64,000 nt of DNA from Micropterix aruncella (taxonomy: Eukaryota > Arthropoda > Insecta > Lepidoptera > Micropterigidae). This document shows, piece by piece, positions 34,011 through 45,549 of the stretch (positions are counted from its first letter, which is position 1; the number at the start of each line of letters is the position of its first letter). The notes beneath the pieces were generated by a model. The model had not been told where the DNA came from and made no database searches. It saw nothing but the letters and a program-made list of their open reading frames with translations. The position numbers were made by a program, and so were the translations under genes. The stretch is from positions 27,778,418 to 27,842,417 of the forward strand of contig OX155952.1 of NCBI GenBank assembly GCA_944548615.1. The letters run 5' to 3'.

Positions 34011-34253
34011 TATCAGTGTATTTGATTTACATAAGTCTACGTTTCGCCTGCTATGTCACAGGCTTCATCAGGTACCAGAGTACGGGCACCGGGGTGTATC
34101 TGGTGCCCGTTGTACCAAACATCAAACTAAGTTGGAAGTTAGGTACAATGGGCACCAGACGTCTGCTCCAGGAATTCCCGTGGTTCCTGATGAAGGCTTT
34201 GACGTAGCCGGCGAAACGTCGACTTATGCAAGTTAAATCCACTGTTAATCCGT
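34007..34253. mobile_element. Foldback element nested in the composite transposon
   Basis: Left arm CAGTGTATTTGATTTACATA...CTACGTTTCGCC and right arm GGCGAAACGTCGACTTATGCAAGTTAAATCCACTG are inverted copies. An inner pair GGTGCCCGTTGTACC / GGTACAATGGGCACC forms a second stem. The elements CTGATGA and CGAAAC occur on both strands in mirrored positions. Open frames across it are inverted-repeat shadows. Confidence 0.75.
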
Positions 34254-34413
34254 AAAATAAAAGAAGTGAGCATTGTGATTGTATAAAACGGCTATATATG
34301 TGTAGGCGGAGCATCGTGTTCTAATTACACGACATATCGGCACCTTTCTGTAATAATGTGAGTTAAAAAAATAAATACAACTAAATGTTTATTTTCTTTG
34401 ATTTCAGTCTCCT

Positions 34414-34672
34414 CAGCTGAAAGCAACGAAACGTCTAGTGAGATGTAGCCAACAAGTGAATTTTGAGCCCTCACTTACAGGCCTACTCGCTATTGTGGGC
34501 GAGTAAGCTTGGTACAGTAGTGCCCAGCTGAGAGTTCCCATCTGCTGATGTAGTAAGGACATAAAATATGTCCTTACTACATCAGCCAATAGGAATTCTC
34601 AGTTGGACAGTACTGTATGTGGGGCCCAGTTCATTTGGCTACATCTTACTAGATGTTTAGTTGTTTTCAGCT
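34414..34672. mobile_element. Second foldback element, with a 20-bp perfect inner stem
   Basis: CAGCTGAAAGCAACGAAACG...GAGATGTAGCC and GGCTACATCTTACTAGATGTTTAGTTGTTTTCAGCT are inverted arms. The centre has perfect arms GCTGATGTAGTAAGGACATA (34544-34563) and its complement (34567-34586) around an AAA loop. The intermediate parts (CAGTAGTGCCCAGCTGAGAG / CTCAGTTGGACAGTACTG) also pair. 259 bp, non-coding. Confidence 0.8.
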
Positions 34673-34689
34673 AAACAGCGTAGCTGTGA

Positions 34690-35170
34690 AACCCAAACAA
34701 TTTAGGTACACTTACAAACGTAGTTTAGCTACGTATAACTGAACAGTTTGGCTATCTACTAATAAACACTTTAGCTATGTATTACTGAACACTTTAGCTA
34801 TCTTCTACTGAACAGTTTAGCTACCCACTACTGAACAGTTTGGCTATCTACTACTAAACACTTTACCTATGTATTACTGAACACTTTAGCTATCTATTAC
34901 TGAACACTTAGCTATCTATTACTGAACACTTTAGCTATCTATTACTGTACACTTTAGCTATCTTCTACTGAAGTTTAGCTACCCACTACTGAACAGTTTG
35001 GCTATCTACTACTAAACACTTTACCTATGTATTACTGAACACTTTAGCTATCTATTACTGAACACTTAGCTATGTATTACTGAACACTTTAGCTATCTAT
35101 TACTGTACACTGAAGCTATCTACTACTGAACAGTTTATCTATCTGCTACTGAACAGTTTTGTAAAATTTT
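34690..35170. repeat. 23-bp minisatellite of TACTGAACACTTTAGCTATCTAT type
   Basis: More than 15 consecutive variants of the unit, differing at set positions (CACTTTAGC/CAGTTTGGC, TATCTAT/TATGTAT/TACCCAC). A larger block recurs at about 34800-34920 and 34965-35080, a higher-order period of roughly 170 bp. It mirrors, in the opposite direction, the AGCTAAA motifs of the left side. Confidence 0.9.
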
Positions 35171-35286
35171 AGCTCTTTTCGTTTAGCTGTGGTACCTAAT
35201 TGTTTAGGTGTCACCACAGCAGCTAAACTGTTTTGTAATTATTTACTGAATCTTCGGTAACTAGTTACAAAACAGTTTTTTCAGTG

Positions 35287-36055
35287 CATTCTCCCATGAA
35301 ATATAGAAATGTTCAGCAGATACTAATGACTTAACCTATATTTCCATAAGATCCGCTTGTAGCGCAGGGTTAACATGTACATACAGTCAACTTTACGTTA
35401 GGTAAGCAACTATATAAGAAAAGAAGTTTGGCAACACCGGGCACAGCCTTTACCGCTTTACTCCCCACAGGGTACATACCACCCCACCACCCCGCCAATT
35501 TAACAAGATGGCGATAAGAGATCCCGCGTGGACGCGTCTAGCCAGGATAATAATAGTGCTGGACCCTAATCAACTGTCACAGGCGTGTCGTGTCATCCGA
35601 CTGGCGCGGCGCTGCTGTCTTCTACTGAAAACTTGGAACGTCCGACCGAAGATAAGCGACTCTATTGTCAGCGAAGATCTTGGCGGGACGCTACGTCTTC
35701 GAAGGAAAGGACACCCTTGAAACACTGTAGGTACAAGTTTCTATGCTCGAGCTGGGTACTTTGTTAGCAAGTAAGGTGATGTACCCTAAACGGAAACCTG
35801 CCCCTTCGTAATTATTAACGTGACAATAATTATCAAGATTTAATTTCCGATTAATAGATACCTATTACAACATTATACAAACTATTACAAGATTAATAGC
35901 TACCTATTACAAACTAAGCAAAATTATCCAAATAAATAAACACATAAATATTCGTATAATAAAAATAATAAAACACACGACAGCCGTCACAGAAAGTGAA
36001 GAACTGTATAATATTTATAATTATTTTTATTCATTGGTTTATGTATTTATCCATA
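35287..36055. other. Intergenic stretch; small unassigned open frame at 35508-35720
   Basis: Bases 35430-35770 are GC-richer. An ATG in fair context (CAAGATGGCG) opens 70 codons (MAIRDPAWTRLARIIIVLDP..., ending RLRRKGHP). It has no recognisable domain, signal peptide or membrane segment. It could be a real small gene, an exon, or chance; left unassigned. Confidence 0.2.
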
Positions 36056-36634
36056 TAGGTGAAGGAGGCCCAAAGCTGGCACCTTGATAAAAAGGTAATA
36101 TTATTTTTATTAGGAATGACCTGCTGTAACCTATTTTTTACCTTGAGAAGCTTGATGGCTTTTGAATCTGCCATTTGGTAAACATTGTCAAAACGCTAAA
36201 AACAAACAAATGTATGGCAAATTACCAAAATCCCACGAATGCCCGCTTTGCTTAAGGGGGTGCTAAAGCGGGCACGTGTTTTTTCCGACATTAAATTATT
36301 GCCATCAAGAACGAAACTCAAAATTTTGAGACAAGTCAAAGTAAACACAACCAAATCACGACTAGATAAATATATAAACAATAACAAATGGATAGTAATA
36401 ATAACATAAAATACACAAAAATAGAGTAAACACAACCTCGCAATTTTGTTAAAAATAAGATGAAAATATTTTTTATGCACAGATTCTAAACTCGTGCTCG
36501 CAGGCGACCAGGATGACTGCAGCAAGGTGAGAGGGGTGCGGGGTTTACCCACGCGGTACGAGCGTAAGCCAATTTTTTAAATGACTATACACAAAGGTGC
36601 CCGCTTTAGGCGCTACTACGCCCCCTTCCCCTAC
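36056..36634 (-). mobile_element. TAGGGGAAG-ended inverted-repeat element, copy 1
   Basis: Ends are TAGGTGAAGGAGGCCCAAAGC and GCTTTAGGCG...CGCCCCCTTCCCCTACA. It matches 50457-51041 along its length in the opposite orientation: the GCGGGCAC, ATTCTAAAC/GAATCTGTGC and CAAAATTTTGAG segments occur in reverse order. It is non-coding; the 118-codon minus-strand frame is not conserved in the other copy. Confidence 0.65.
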
Positions 36635-36841
36635 ATGTGTATTTCCGGAACTCAATCAGAACTTTCATTGGACACTAAACACGACGAACCTGCAAGCGCT
36701 ATTTCTTATTGAACGACAAAACCTATTGAACAACCTAGTACATATTACGATCTAAATATATATTATGTTATTCCTATGTATTATATTATATTAAATTATA
36801 TTTGTCTTATCTTATTTTATTTGTTATATTACATTTTATAT

Positions 36842-38100
36842 AATACTAGATGACCCGGTGAACTTCGTACCACCTAAAATTTATTTGATTTTAACATAAC
36901 TCGTCATAAGCGTTTATTAATCCTAATGAACCTTCCAAATCTAATTCATTGAAATCTATAATATGGCCGAATCATGTACGGTTTGAGTTTCGTTTGGTGA
37001 TTAAATGAAAGTCGTTTGTGATTGAAATAAATTCAATGTATTTAATTTACATGATAATATTTAAATGCAGTTTAGATTCAACACAAAACATTCTGGTAAA
37101 ATATGTTTTTCGTTTCGTTTTCCGGCGCGTAAATAAACAAAAATGATGGCTTTCCGACCAATGGCTTGGCGAACAGTTGTCCATGCGCGAAATACGGAAA
37201 TTCAATGTTAATTCCGCAAACTTCCAAGATACACCTCGTTTGAATTCCTCACAGCGAAAACAGCAATTATACATGTAATTTATCAAGTTGATGAAGTTGC
37301 CGTATTCCACATTGATTTGCGCTTTAAAAGCCTTGGACAATAAGGCACAATCTAACGATTGACCACATTTACATCTTGCCCTTTGTCCTTCACAACTGCA
37401 GATCGCCCATTGTCCGCAACTGATCGGCGACGATACAATGGGTATCCGTCATTGCCTGTGATGGTGTTAGCAATCAGGTCTCTCGGGTAACGCCTCGAAC
37501 CGGGTTTTGCCTTTTTTGACTTTTTCGCCTTGTTTGACTTTTTTGACTTTTACGGCTTTTTCGACCTTTTCGACTTTTTCGACTTTTTCGACTATCGACT
37601 TTTTCGTTTTTTGTACTTTTCGACTTTTTTGCCTTTTTTGTTTTTTTTTTTTTACTTTTTTGCCTTGTTTGACTGTTTTGACTTTTACGGCTTTTTCGAC
37701 TTTTTCGACTTTTCCGACTTTTCCGAATTTACGACTTTTTCGACTTATTAAACTTTTTCGAGTTTATCGACTTTTCGACTTTTTCGACTTTTTTGACTTT
37801 TTGACTTTTTGAAATTCTACACATTGTATGGAATGAATAACAGTTATGGATGCGCAGCTGTCAAACAATACGATCGCCGCGATAGCCATCTAGAAAGTGG
37901 CCAATGTTCCCAAAATGACCAATTTAGATTTTTTCAATTTTCAGTTGTTTCTTTGAGTTTTTCCTAAATATTTCTTTTTGTAAACCACCCCTAAATCAAG
38001 CCAAACAAAATAAAATAAAAATAATTCAAATCGGTCTAGTCATTTCCAAGATCCTGCGAGACTAACGCACGGCGATTCATTTTTATATATAAGATTATAT
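36842..38100 (+). mobile_element. Retroelement-like repeat beginning ACTAGATGACCCGGTGAACTTCG
   Basis: The start ACTAGATGACCCGGTGAACT is the kind of head seen in abundant lepidopteran SINE/RTE-derived repeats. The end CAAATCGGTCTAGTCATTTC...GGCGATTCATTTTTATATATAAGATT looks like the matching tail. The interior has been altered by a pyrimidine-strand minisatellite (37499-37812). No intact coding sequence. Confidence 0.45.
37499..37812. repeat. Strand-asymmetric TTTTTCGACTTTTTCGAC minisatellite
   Basis: About 310 bp of 9-bp-type units (TTTTTCGAC, TTTTTTGAC, TTTTTGCC), nearly all pyrimidine plus GA on the plus strand. The Phe/Ser/Thr-rich open frames through it are by-products. Confidence 0.9.
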
Positions 38101-39944
38101 AATATGATGTAGTAATATAGTACATTTAATCGGATATTATTCATAAGATAGTTTGCAGGAGTTAGTTCTCTGTCCTTCAATGATACATGTCTTCAAGAAG
38201 GCTATATTTTAGTTTTTGTGGAATAACTTAATTTTTTTTTTACTACTCCATCTAGACGGTTAAATATTTTAGGCACAATATAGGTGCTAGTTGTCTTTAG
38301 GCAAACGAAAAATTCACATAGGCATACTTCAGGCCTGCATATGCTCTTGTCGTTCTATGTGATGAAAAAACATGAGTGAATGATTCATAAATAGCTGGCG
38401 TGTATCCTAACTCCTTATTTTCTTAGAACACCATAATTGTAATATATACAATTAATGTACAGCGAAGCTTCTAAAATAAAAATATATAACCAGATTTTTC
38501 GGTCTCTCGTAAAATGTCATTTTATGGACTTACGTGGTTCTCTAGCAACGGATTCAAATAAGATTGTAGTTTATAATCAGCAAAAAGACCTATCAAATAT
38601 TATTCGACTCAACTGGTAAGTAACAAAATGTTTTGTCGAATCAGATATCTTTGGCCCTAGGTGCCGGTAAGCAAGTTTTACTGTTATGTCAAATTTCATG
38701 TCGATAGATTTAAACTGGCCGAGATAATCAACGGTGACATACATCCAGACAGGAAGACATATAAAGAAGTTGCACCAATAAGGTTTCGTTTGGTTAAGGT
38801 GGCTTTGGTATAGGTTAAAGTTGCAATACCGTTTATTTGCTGCTGCCCAACTAAGTGCCAGGACTTGTTCCAGGGCAGCGAGCTCTCTAGTTTTTAATTC
38901 ACATATATTCGGTGATTTGAAAAAAAAAAAAAAAAAAATAAAAATGAAAAGAAATATATATATTACCATCACCAATACAAATTTTAACTAAAAATCACTA
39001 AATAATGATCACAACAGAAAAATATTTAAAATAAAACACAGAAAATAAATAATCGTGTTAATAAAATAAAAATAAAATAAATTGTCATCACGTTGCTTTA
39101 AGGTATCCTACTTATCATCACTGTGTCGACATTCAAGGATAAACCCCGATTTACTTTTACATTGTTATTTGGCTTGCATATTTCGGCATTATAAAACATT
39201 CAAAATATAAATGATTTCCGCCATAATCCGACTTTTATGTTTGGGTGTTTCGCACTCGCAAAGTCGAGCGCGACTCGCGGTACCTACTTGGTCTTCGTTT
39301 GCCTGATCGTCTCATAATGCGGCCATTGTTATTAAATCTCCAGCGACGAAAAAATGGACTTAGCGATGTTGATTGTTGTTGAGTCCTCGCGTACTTAACT
39401 TAACACTTGATACCCGGCAACCTGCTAAAAAACCGGAAAGTAACAAACGGGACTTTATGATAAATAAGTCTTAAGTCCTAACCTCAAAGTGGAGAAGCGA
39501 GCGTTCACGCGAGTGTAGGGGGCGGGAGACCTCTTTCACGTTTTTGTCACGCAATGGAGTTAACAGATGTGTAAGCGAGTTTATTAAATTCGGAAAATGA
39601 TTGTTCCACCAAAAACACAAAATCCTATACAGCGGTATTCCATAGAAAAACCTAAAGCTGAAAATTTATATTTAGAATCTACAATCAATTAGATAAGTGA
39701 TTTGATGATATTAGTCATTTTTATTTGATAGTTTTTATATGTAATACGATTTTGTAGATTTTACAATAGTCTACGTTGCTGCGAAGGTAGGTTTACTTTG
39801 CTACCTAGCACTTTGCTTTTTCTGGAATGCTGATTAGGTGTAAGAGATAAAAATATATATATTTTTTAAATAATTTGAATAAATAAAGTTCAGTATCAAA
39901 GCCATATTGTTATATTTCAGACATTTCTTCCCTTTTACCAAATA
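38101..39944. other. Intergenic stretch without recognised genes
   Basis: No gene seen. An A-run of about 18 lies at 38921-38938. GC-richer, non-repetitive sequence at about 39240-39560 could be regulatory but nothing specific supports this. Confidence 0.3.
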
Positions 39945-40078
39945 ATTATAAAGGGTTTTACCACGTGGGTTGGTGGCACCTGATGTTACGGCGTTATTGC
40001 GAACAACGTTGTCCAGGGCGGACGGTCGCCCCTGCCATGGTGAACTGACCAACATCCGTGATGGTCTTCGATTTCATT
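39945..40078. mobile_element. ACGTTTCGG-family MITE, degraded copy 3
   Basis: GGGTTTTACCACGTGGGTTG...GGCACCTGATGTTACGGCG...AACGTTGTCCAGGG, ending GATGGTCTTCGATTTCA, parallels 4571-4785 with an internal deletion. Confidence 0.5.
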
Positions 40079-40646
40079 TATTCCGTATGTTTTTCTATTT
40101 AAATCATGTTTAATGTTGGCGCTTGTGTGCATAGGAAATAATTACGTAATTTATTAATTTGATGTTATTTATATTGGGTAATGCTACCGCTATATACATT
40201 CTACTCACAAAGGTTCAGAACTCAGATTATAATTTGGGTGGTTGCTCTTCTTAGTCTTCTTCAATAATATTGAACCTTCGCTTGGACGTCAAATCTTACT
40301 CTCATGTTAGCATATACCAACCTGCATTGCGTACATTTGAGTCGTCTTTCGACGCGGACAGCAGAAGTTATCGCGCTTCACTGACAGATGGCGCAAACAG
40401 TCTTTTTTGATGAATTTGAAATATACATAGTTGTGATATGCACCCTCGTTGTACTGAGTACTTTCATTTAGTATCATTTTTCATGGGCTACTGAACATAA
40501 GAGAAGATTAATCAATGTTTGGAACTATGAGTGCTATCTGCACGTTGTATTTTATAGTAAAATCTTAGCTGCTGATAGTTTTAAGGTGTTGAGAATCTCA
40601 ACGCCGCCGCATAATTAATGCTTATAGAAACATATCTATATTAGAA

Positions 40647-40850
40647 ATAGAAGACTATAGCGGTTGTTTGGCATTATAAATAAGATAAATAACGAATTTA
40701 CCGCGTGAAGTTTGCAACACCCGACGTTTCGGCGACGTTGTAGTCGCCGCCGCCCAGTTTACCCTAGACAACGGCGGCTGCGACGTCGCTGAAACGTCGG
40801 GTGTTACAAACTTCACTCGTTAAATTAGTTTTTTATGTTATTATAAAATC
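40647..40850. mobile_element. ACGTTTCGG-family foldback MITE, copy 4
   Basis: AGAAGACTATAGCGGTTGTTTGGCATTATAAATAAGATAA leads into ACCGCGTGAAGTTTGCAACACCCGACGTTTCGGCGACGTTG. The right arm CGACGTCGCTGAAACGTCGGGTGTTACAAACTTCAC is its inverted copy. This is the best preserved left end of the family in the window. Confidence 0.75.
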
Positions 40851-41743
40851 TATATTTTGTAAAATTATTAGTCTTTTGTCATAATTAAAATCCCACATCG
40901 CTTGGACTATTTACACACCGACAACCATAGGATAAGTCATGCAACTCAATTCATAACGATTGTTTAGGAAGTATTCTCATATTTAAATTGTTAAAATGTA
41001 TTGATTTTGTGAAAAAATGCTATCGAAGCACGTTAACCGATAAAATCCATGGCAGAAGGAACAATGCGTATAAAAATATCCACTCAGCGAGCATCACAGA
41101 TTTCTTAGTGTTTAATGAGCTTTTTGATCCGGCAAAAGGAATGGAGTGAGTTGGGGATCTAGACAGGCAAAATCCCATTGAGACGCTGTTTCAGAGATCC
41201 GCGCTGAAGGGATCATTATGAGAATTTCTGAAGATAACGCGTAATACAAACAATCATCGCGAGAATAAGGAAGATGCGTATTTTGCCCCCGGGGCGGGAC
41301 CTAGACGCCATTGTTTAATTGAGATAATGACGACAAGCCGATTTAGCCAATTACAAAAACCATTTCGCTTTGTATGAAAGCTTAGTAATTCGGATCTTTG
41401 CATTTTGAGCTGAAAACATCAACGTAGGAGGTGGATTAGCGACGTGAATACCTTTAAATACGAGTAGAATAATAAACGTTCTGGCGTACAAAATGATGTT
41501 GCCTTGATATAGTGGTGAAATAATCATCAAAACTAATAAAAATTACTGCAATAATAACTGTCATATAACATTAGGTATACATTAAATAACTACGATATAC
41601 CTACCATTATACTAAGTAAACTACGATATACCATTATACAATAACAAACAAAAATATTGTTTACAAATTATAAGCTCTTCTAATACATGCTGCAAAACTA
41701 AATGTATAAGAATATTCTTTTGCTCATAAGGTTGGGAGTTATA
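40851..41743. other. Intergenic stretch without recognised genes
   Basis: Non-repetitive, moderately GC-richer sequence at 41090-41440, then AT-rich with short duplications (ACTACGATATACC twice near 41590-41625). No gene. Confidence 0.3.
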
Positions 41744-42420
41744 GGGCCCTTGCTGAGTTGGCCACGAAGAACCATTCTGTTCAGGGTCGGTCACACTCAC
41801 GGGTCAACACCCATCCGGCGGCCTCCATGCATGAAGTGCGAGCCCGGGCAGGACTCTGGCCTTAGAGCTAGTTTCCCTTAGGAATCAACCTTCTGGCGCT
41901 CCTGGACGGTCTACGCACCGTGCGGCGTAAGCCACTCTGTGCACTATCGACTGTGCACTCTGACTAACAGTCGGGGGAGTCTGGAAGCAGTACTGTTTCC
42001 TACAGAGCGGGGGTGGTTGCGGACCTTACGGCGACTGCTCTTGAAATGACCATCGGCTACCTGATCCCGGGTGAACATCCGGGCAAAGGATGCCGTGGTC
42101 CGCGATATATTCGGTTTACACCGTTTCACCGCTTCGTAATGGAGAGGACCGCGCAAGCGACCTCGAACTCGTAACAAATCGAGAGACTTGAGTAATCTGG
42201 TCACAATTGGAAGTAAGGGAGTGAGTGTAAGCCCGCCGGGTAACACTCCTGGCTATCTCGCGGTTAAGGCGTTGGCCTCTTACGGGCTGCGGCGCAGCTA
42301 GATGGTGGACTGTTTTGTCCTCAAGTCTTCTGCGCTCACTCCAGGGAGATAGAACGACTAATCGTTAAAACTTCCTGAGGTGACGGGCTCGACCTCTGTA
42401 GTCGACAACCCTAGCTGCTC
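41744..42420 (-). repeat. GC-rich dispersed repeat, copy 2 (first copy at 24784)
   Basis: Same element as 24784-25450, same orientation, with substitutions and small indels throughout. Both start GGGCCCT and end GTAGTCGACA(A/G). The minus-strand frame 41944-42246 (100 codons) is not preserved in the other copy, so it is not called as a gene. Confidence 0.7.
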
Positions 42421-43919
42421 ACAATGTTCTTTACGGTATTTATCGCTTTTAAAATTTAGCAGTCACCATACTGTCAGATTATTTCTCTATCATACTTCTC
42501 CCCACATTTCTCTATGCAGCAACAAAGAAATATATACATATCAAAATAACAAAGGCATCAGGGGCTTTAGCAGGTATTAATTAAAATTATGACAGTATTA
42601 CACAAATGACCAAATAAAGCACAGACATGTCGTTTTATACACATATACATATTTAGTTAGTCATAGCTTAAGATAAATACATAAACGATAAATATTTCTT
42701 AAAAAAAACGTTAAAAAATCATTATAAATAAAATAGTTCACTTTCTGTAAAGGCAGTCATCTAATGAGGTGAGGCCCAACCTCCGACTAAAGAGATAGTA
42801 CTTGGGGATATCTAGGGCAAACTTGCGATAAAAGTGAGAACGCTCACATTTGAAAGATCAATTTTTCACTTGAAGCGGGAAGATTACAGGAAAGTATTAT
42901 GTAAACATGGTTGAAATATGCGATTCGAGGCACGGCCTTCGTTGATCCTGTGCATTGTATCCACATTTCAGTACCGGATCATCCAATAAGGCAAGTAGAC
43001 ACTATGGGCCCTACGCCTCTTAGGGCCCTAGGACAAGGGATCATTAGAATCATAATTCTTTGAATTGTTTCTAATACATAGAACAAATCATTGAATTAAT
43101 ATTCAAAGGAGAAAATGTTCAATAAACTTTATGATCCGACTGTATAATTTTAATAAATGATTGACGCTTGGTTACTGCCAGCCTATGCGATCGTATTTTG
43201 TTTATATGCGCGTCTTTGCGTGTGAGACATGTGCGTTGTCAGAAATGTTTAACCAGATATTACAGTATTTTTTTTAGGAAAAACATGTTTTTTAGGCCTT
43301 CAAAGCCAGGCTTGGGAGTAGTTTCTATCTATATATCTATTTATGACCTCCTATCTATCTGTTTTAAGACCCCCTCTTAAAACAATAAAAATTAAAATTC
43401 GTATTGTTTGGCCAAGCAGAAATATCTTCTTGTCTACTCTGTGGGTTTCTAATTTCGGCTACTTACAGAAGAATAAATATAAGAAACTTAGCTTGATATA
43501 GCAGCAAAGCTCTTTGCTTTTGATTACTTGGACCATAAAGACAAGACGTAGAAAGGGAAAGAATAAATCCGAGCTTTTAATCTAACCAGTGAAGACTCTC
43601 TGTCTCCGGAAAAGCGGGACGAAACGGTTAATTGCAACTGCAGTCGCTATTTTTCCATCCAAACAATTTGCCATTATAGCCCTCTAATTCAGGGATTAAT
43701 TGGGGCAGCGCTTCTCAATTGTATTCCAGAAAGAACAATGGGATTTTTTGTAAGAAAGGTGTACCCAGAGTGTAACCATTAATTATGCTTGAGTAAAGAA
43801 GTAATAATATCAAAGTTCAACTAATTAATCGAGGTAGTATTGGAATTATACAAATCCGAAGTTTTGTAAATATGGATGATTTTGTGAAATTAACTAGTTA
43901 ATAATTAAAATAAGACTAT
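42421..43919. other. Intergenic stretch without recognised genes
   Basis: AT-rich with no recognised coding, RNA or repeat family. A small GGGCCCTACGCCTCTTAGGGCCCTAGG inverted motif lies at about 43006-43032. The 43540-43740 segment is GC-richer and non-repetitive. Confidence 0.3.
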
Positions 43920-44010
43920 GAATAAATTTATTTCCCAAAGTAATGTTTAAAATGATAATTTACAAAGTCTGCCTAACTAGGCCGAAGCCCGTGCCAAGGT
44001 AGACTCGACG
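43920..44010 (-). repeat. LINE 3'-tail fragment, minus strand
   Basis: AATAAATTTATTTCCCAAAG...AAAGTCTGCCTAACTAGGCC then GAAGCCCGTGCCAAGGTAGACTC parallels 13700-13810. Confidence 0.45.
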
Positions 44011-45549
44011 AGGTTACTTGTAAGTTTTTTATTCTGCGCACACTTATCTAAGTATTATAACTGAGAAAAAGAAAAATTAAATAAATAAATCTAATAGCTC
44101 TAATAAATAAGTAGTATATATTTCAAGAGTTATTTTAATAATACCTAGTGCTTCGCGTTGAACAAAAAATAATAAAGAATACAAAATATAACCAGTAAAA
44201 ATATTATTAAAATAACAATATATAAAATACAATAAAATTAAAATTGCAATGATAGTCAGTAAATAGAGAAAAATAGCCTAGAGGTAATAATTTAAAAAAT
44301 TAAAAGCTACTAAAAAGAAGTAGTAATTAAAATTGTCAGGTTGCTAGTCAATAAATAATACAGAAAAAAATATAATAATAGTCATAGAAGCAACAAATAA
44401 AAAGATAATATTTAGCTGTCAGGTTAAATATGAGGAGGCATTTAAAGGAGAATGACGGCGATTATTAACCTAGTTAAATAAGGTCGTTATTTGAATCAAC
44501 AGTCTATCAACAGAACTTAAATTTAAACGTAAAATATAAATAAATCAAGACACAGCCAGAAAGTAAAATCAGCATCACATGAAAACAGAAAAGACACCCC
44601 AACCTCAATGACAACGGCCCAGTTGCTAAATATTACCTGCCATCCCGACACTGAGTATACATTCCTGTCTTGCCTATTTAATGTGTCTTTTTCATCCATA
44701 AACTTATTTAAACAACCCTAAAGTAAAACAGAGGAATTTCCACTGCTCAGACACCGAATCTTACCCGACACTCGCACGCTGATCATCTATCTCTATCTTA
44801 CTTATTGGCTGTTTCTTTTTCGTCTATTTTTTTACAGATTTAGTTACGGGATAAGATAAAAGTACTCACTCGGTACTATGTAGTTATTTCTACTATTGAT
44901 TGTTGATAGGTATATATTTTTTATATTTTTTATATATTTTATCTACAAAGTAATAAAAACAGTGAGTGTAACAGAAAAGAAAACAGAAAAGTGTAATTAT
45001 TGCATGATATATTTTGCAATTTCAATATTCTATTTTTTTTGCAAAATAATATGTACTATTATAGCGCTTGTTCTACATGTACCAAAGTACTATTATAGCG
45101 CTTCGCCATATAAATAATTATGTAATCAACTACATACCTATACAATACTTTGATCATACATTCATTCACAAATTCTTAACAGATCTCTTTTAGTCCTGGA
45201 TAAGACAATATTTTTCATGGGCATGCACGCATCTCTAGAAGCCTAACCTATCTCTCCCCTCCCTAAAAACCAGGTATATCCCGCCGCTGTCCCAAATATT
45301 GCAACTACGTAGGGATAGCTTTGCAATATATCCATGTCGGGACATTTAAGGCTTACATGGACATATTAAGTGGAATAATTCATTCATAACATACCTGATG
45401 ACTACACAGCATAAGCAACCATCTCGGGCGATGTATATCGGAACCAGAGAGAAAAATAATACCAATAGGGACAGTATGTATTATATAGTATGCGACAGAA
45501 GTATACCTTTTGAAGTAACCTAACCTAACCAAAAAATTCAATCACTTAG
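44011..45549. other. Very AT-rich intergenic stretch
   Basis: No gene recognised. The Phe/Ile-rich frame at 44896-45117 reflects base composition. A short ACTATTATAGCGCTT duplication occurs at about 45053 and 45088. Confidence 0.3.

Larger units (their letters stand above)
30580..35286. mobile_element. CACTA/EnSpm-like composite DNA transposon, 4.7 kb, carrying a SAM-domain gene
   Basis: The left end reads CACTGAAAAAA-TCGTTTTACTAA; the right end, reverse-complemented, reads CACTGAAAAAA-CTGTTTTGTAACTA. CA flanks both ends (30578-30579, 35287-35288), consistent with a 2-bp target duplication. Inside both ends lie many copies of TTTAGCT/AGCTAAA in direct and inverted orientation. Short subterminal repeats are characteristic of CACTA (En/Spm, CMC) elements. 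Layout: subterminal repeats and 221-bp array (30600-31640), two-exon SAM-domain gene (32101-33193), 128-bp array (33505-34010), two foldback insertions (34007-34253, 34414-34672), then a 23-bp array (34690-35170). No full transposase is present, so it is probably non-autonomous. Superfamily assignment rests on ends and architecture, not on a DDE domain. Confidence 0.65.

Noticed and set aside
34021..34238. Hammerhead-ribozyme-like cores (CTGATGA ... CGAAAC-GT(A/C)) on both strands of the foldback element
   Set aside because: The core words are present. On the minus strand there is an extra A before stem II, on the plus strand stem II (GGCT/AGCC) is offset by three bases, and stem I does not pair beyond one or two bases. 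I cannot support an active ribozyme.
30600..35200. CRISPR-like array
   Set aside because: Direct tandem arrays without unique spacers, in a eukaryotic transposon context.
37507..37812. Phe/Thr/Ser-rich open frames
   Set aside because: Translation of a TTTTTCGAC minisatellite.
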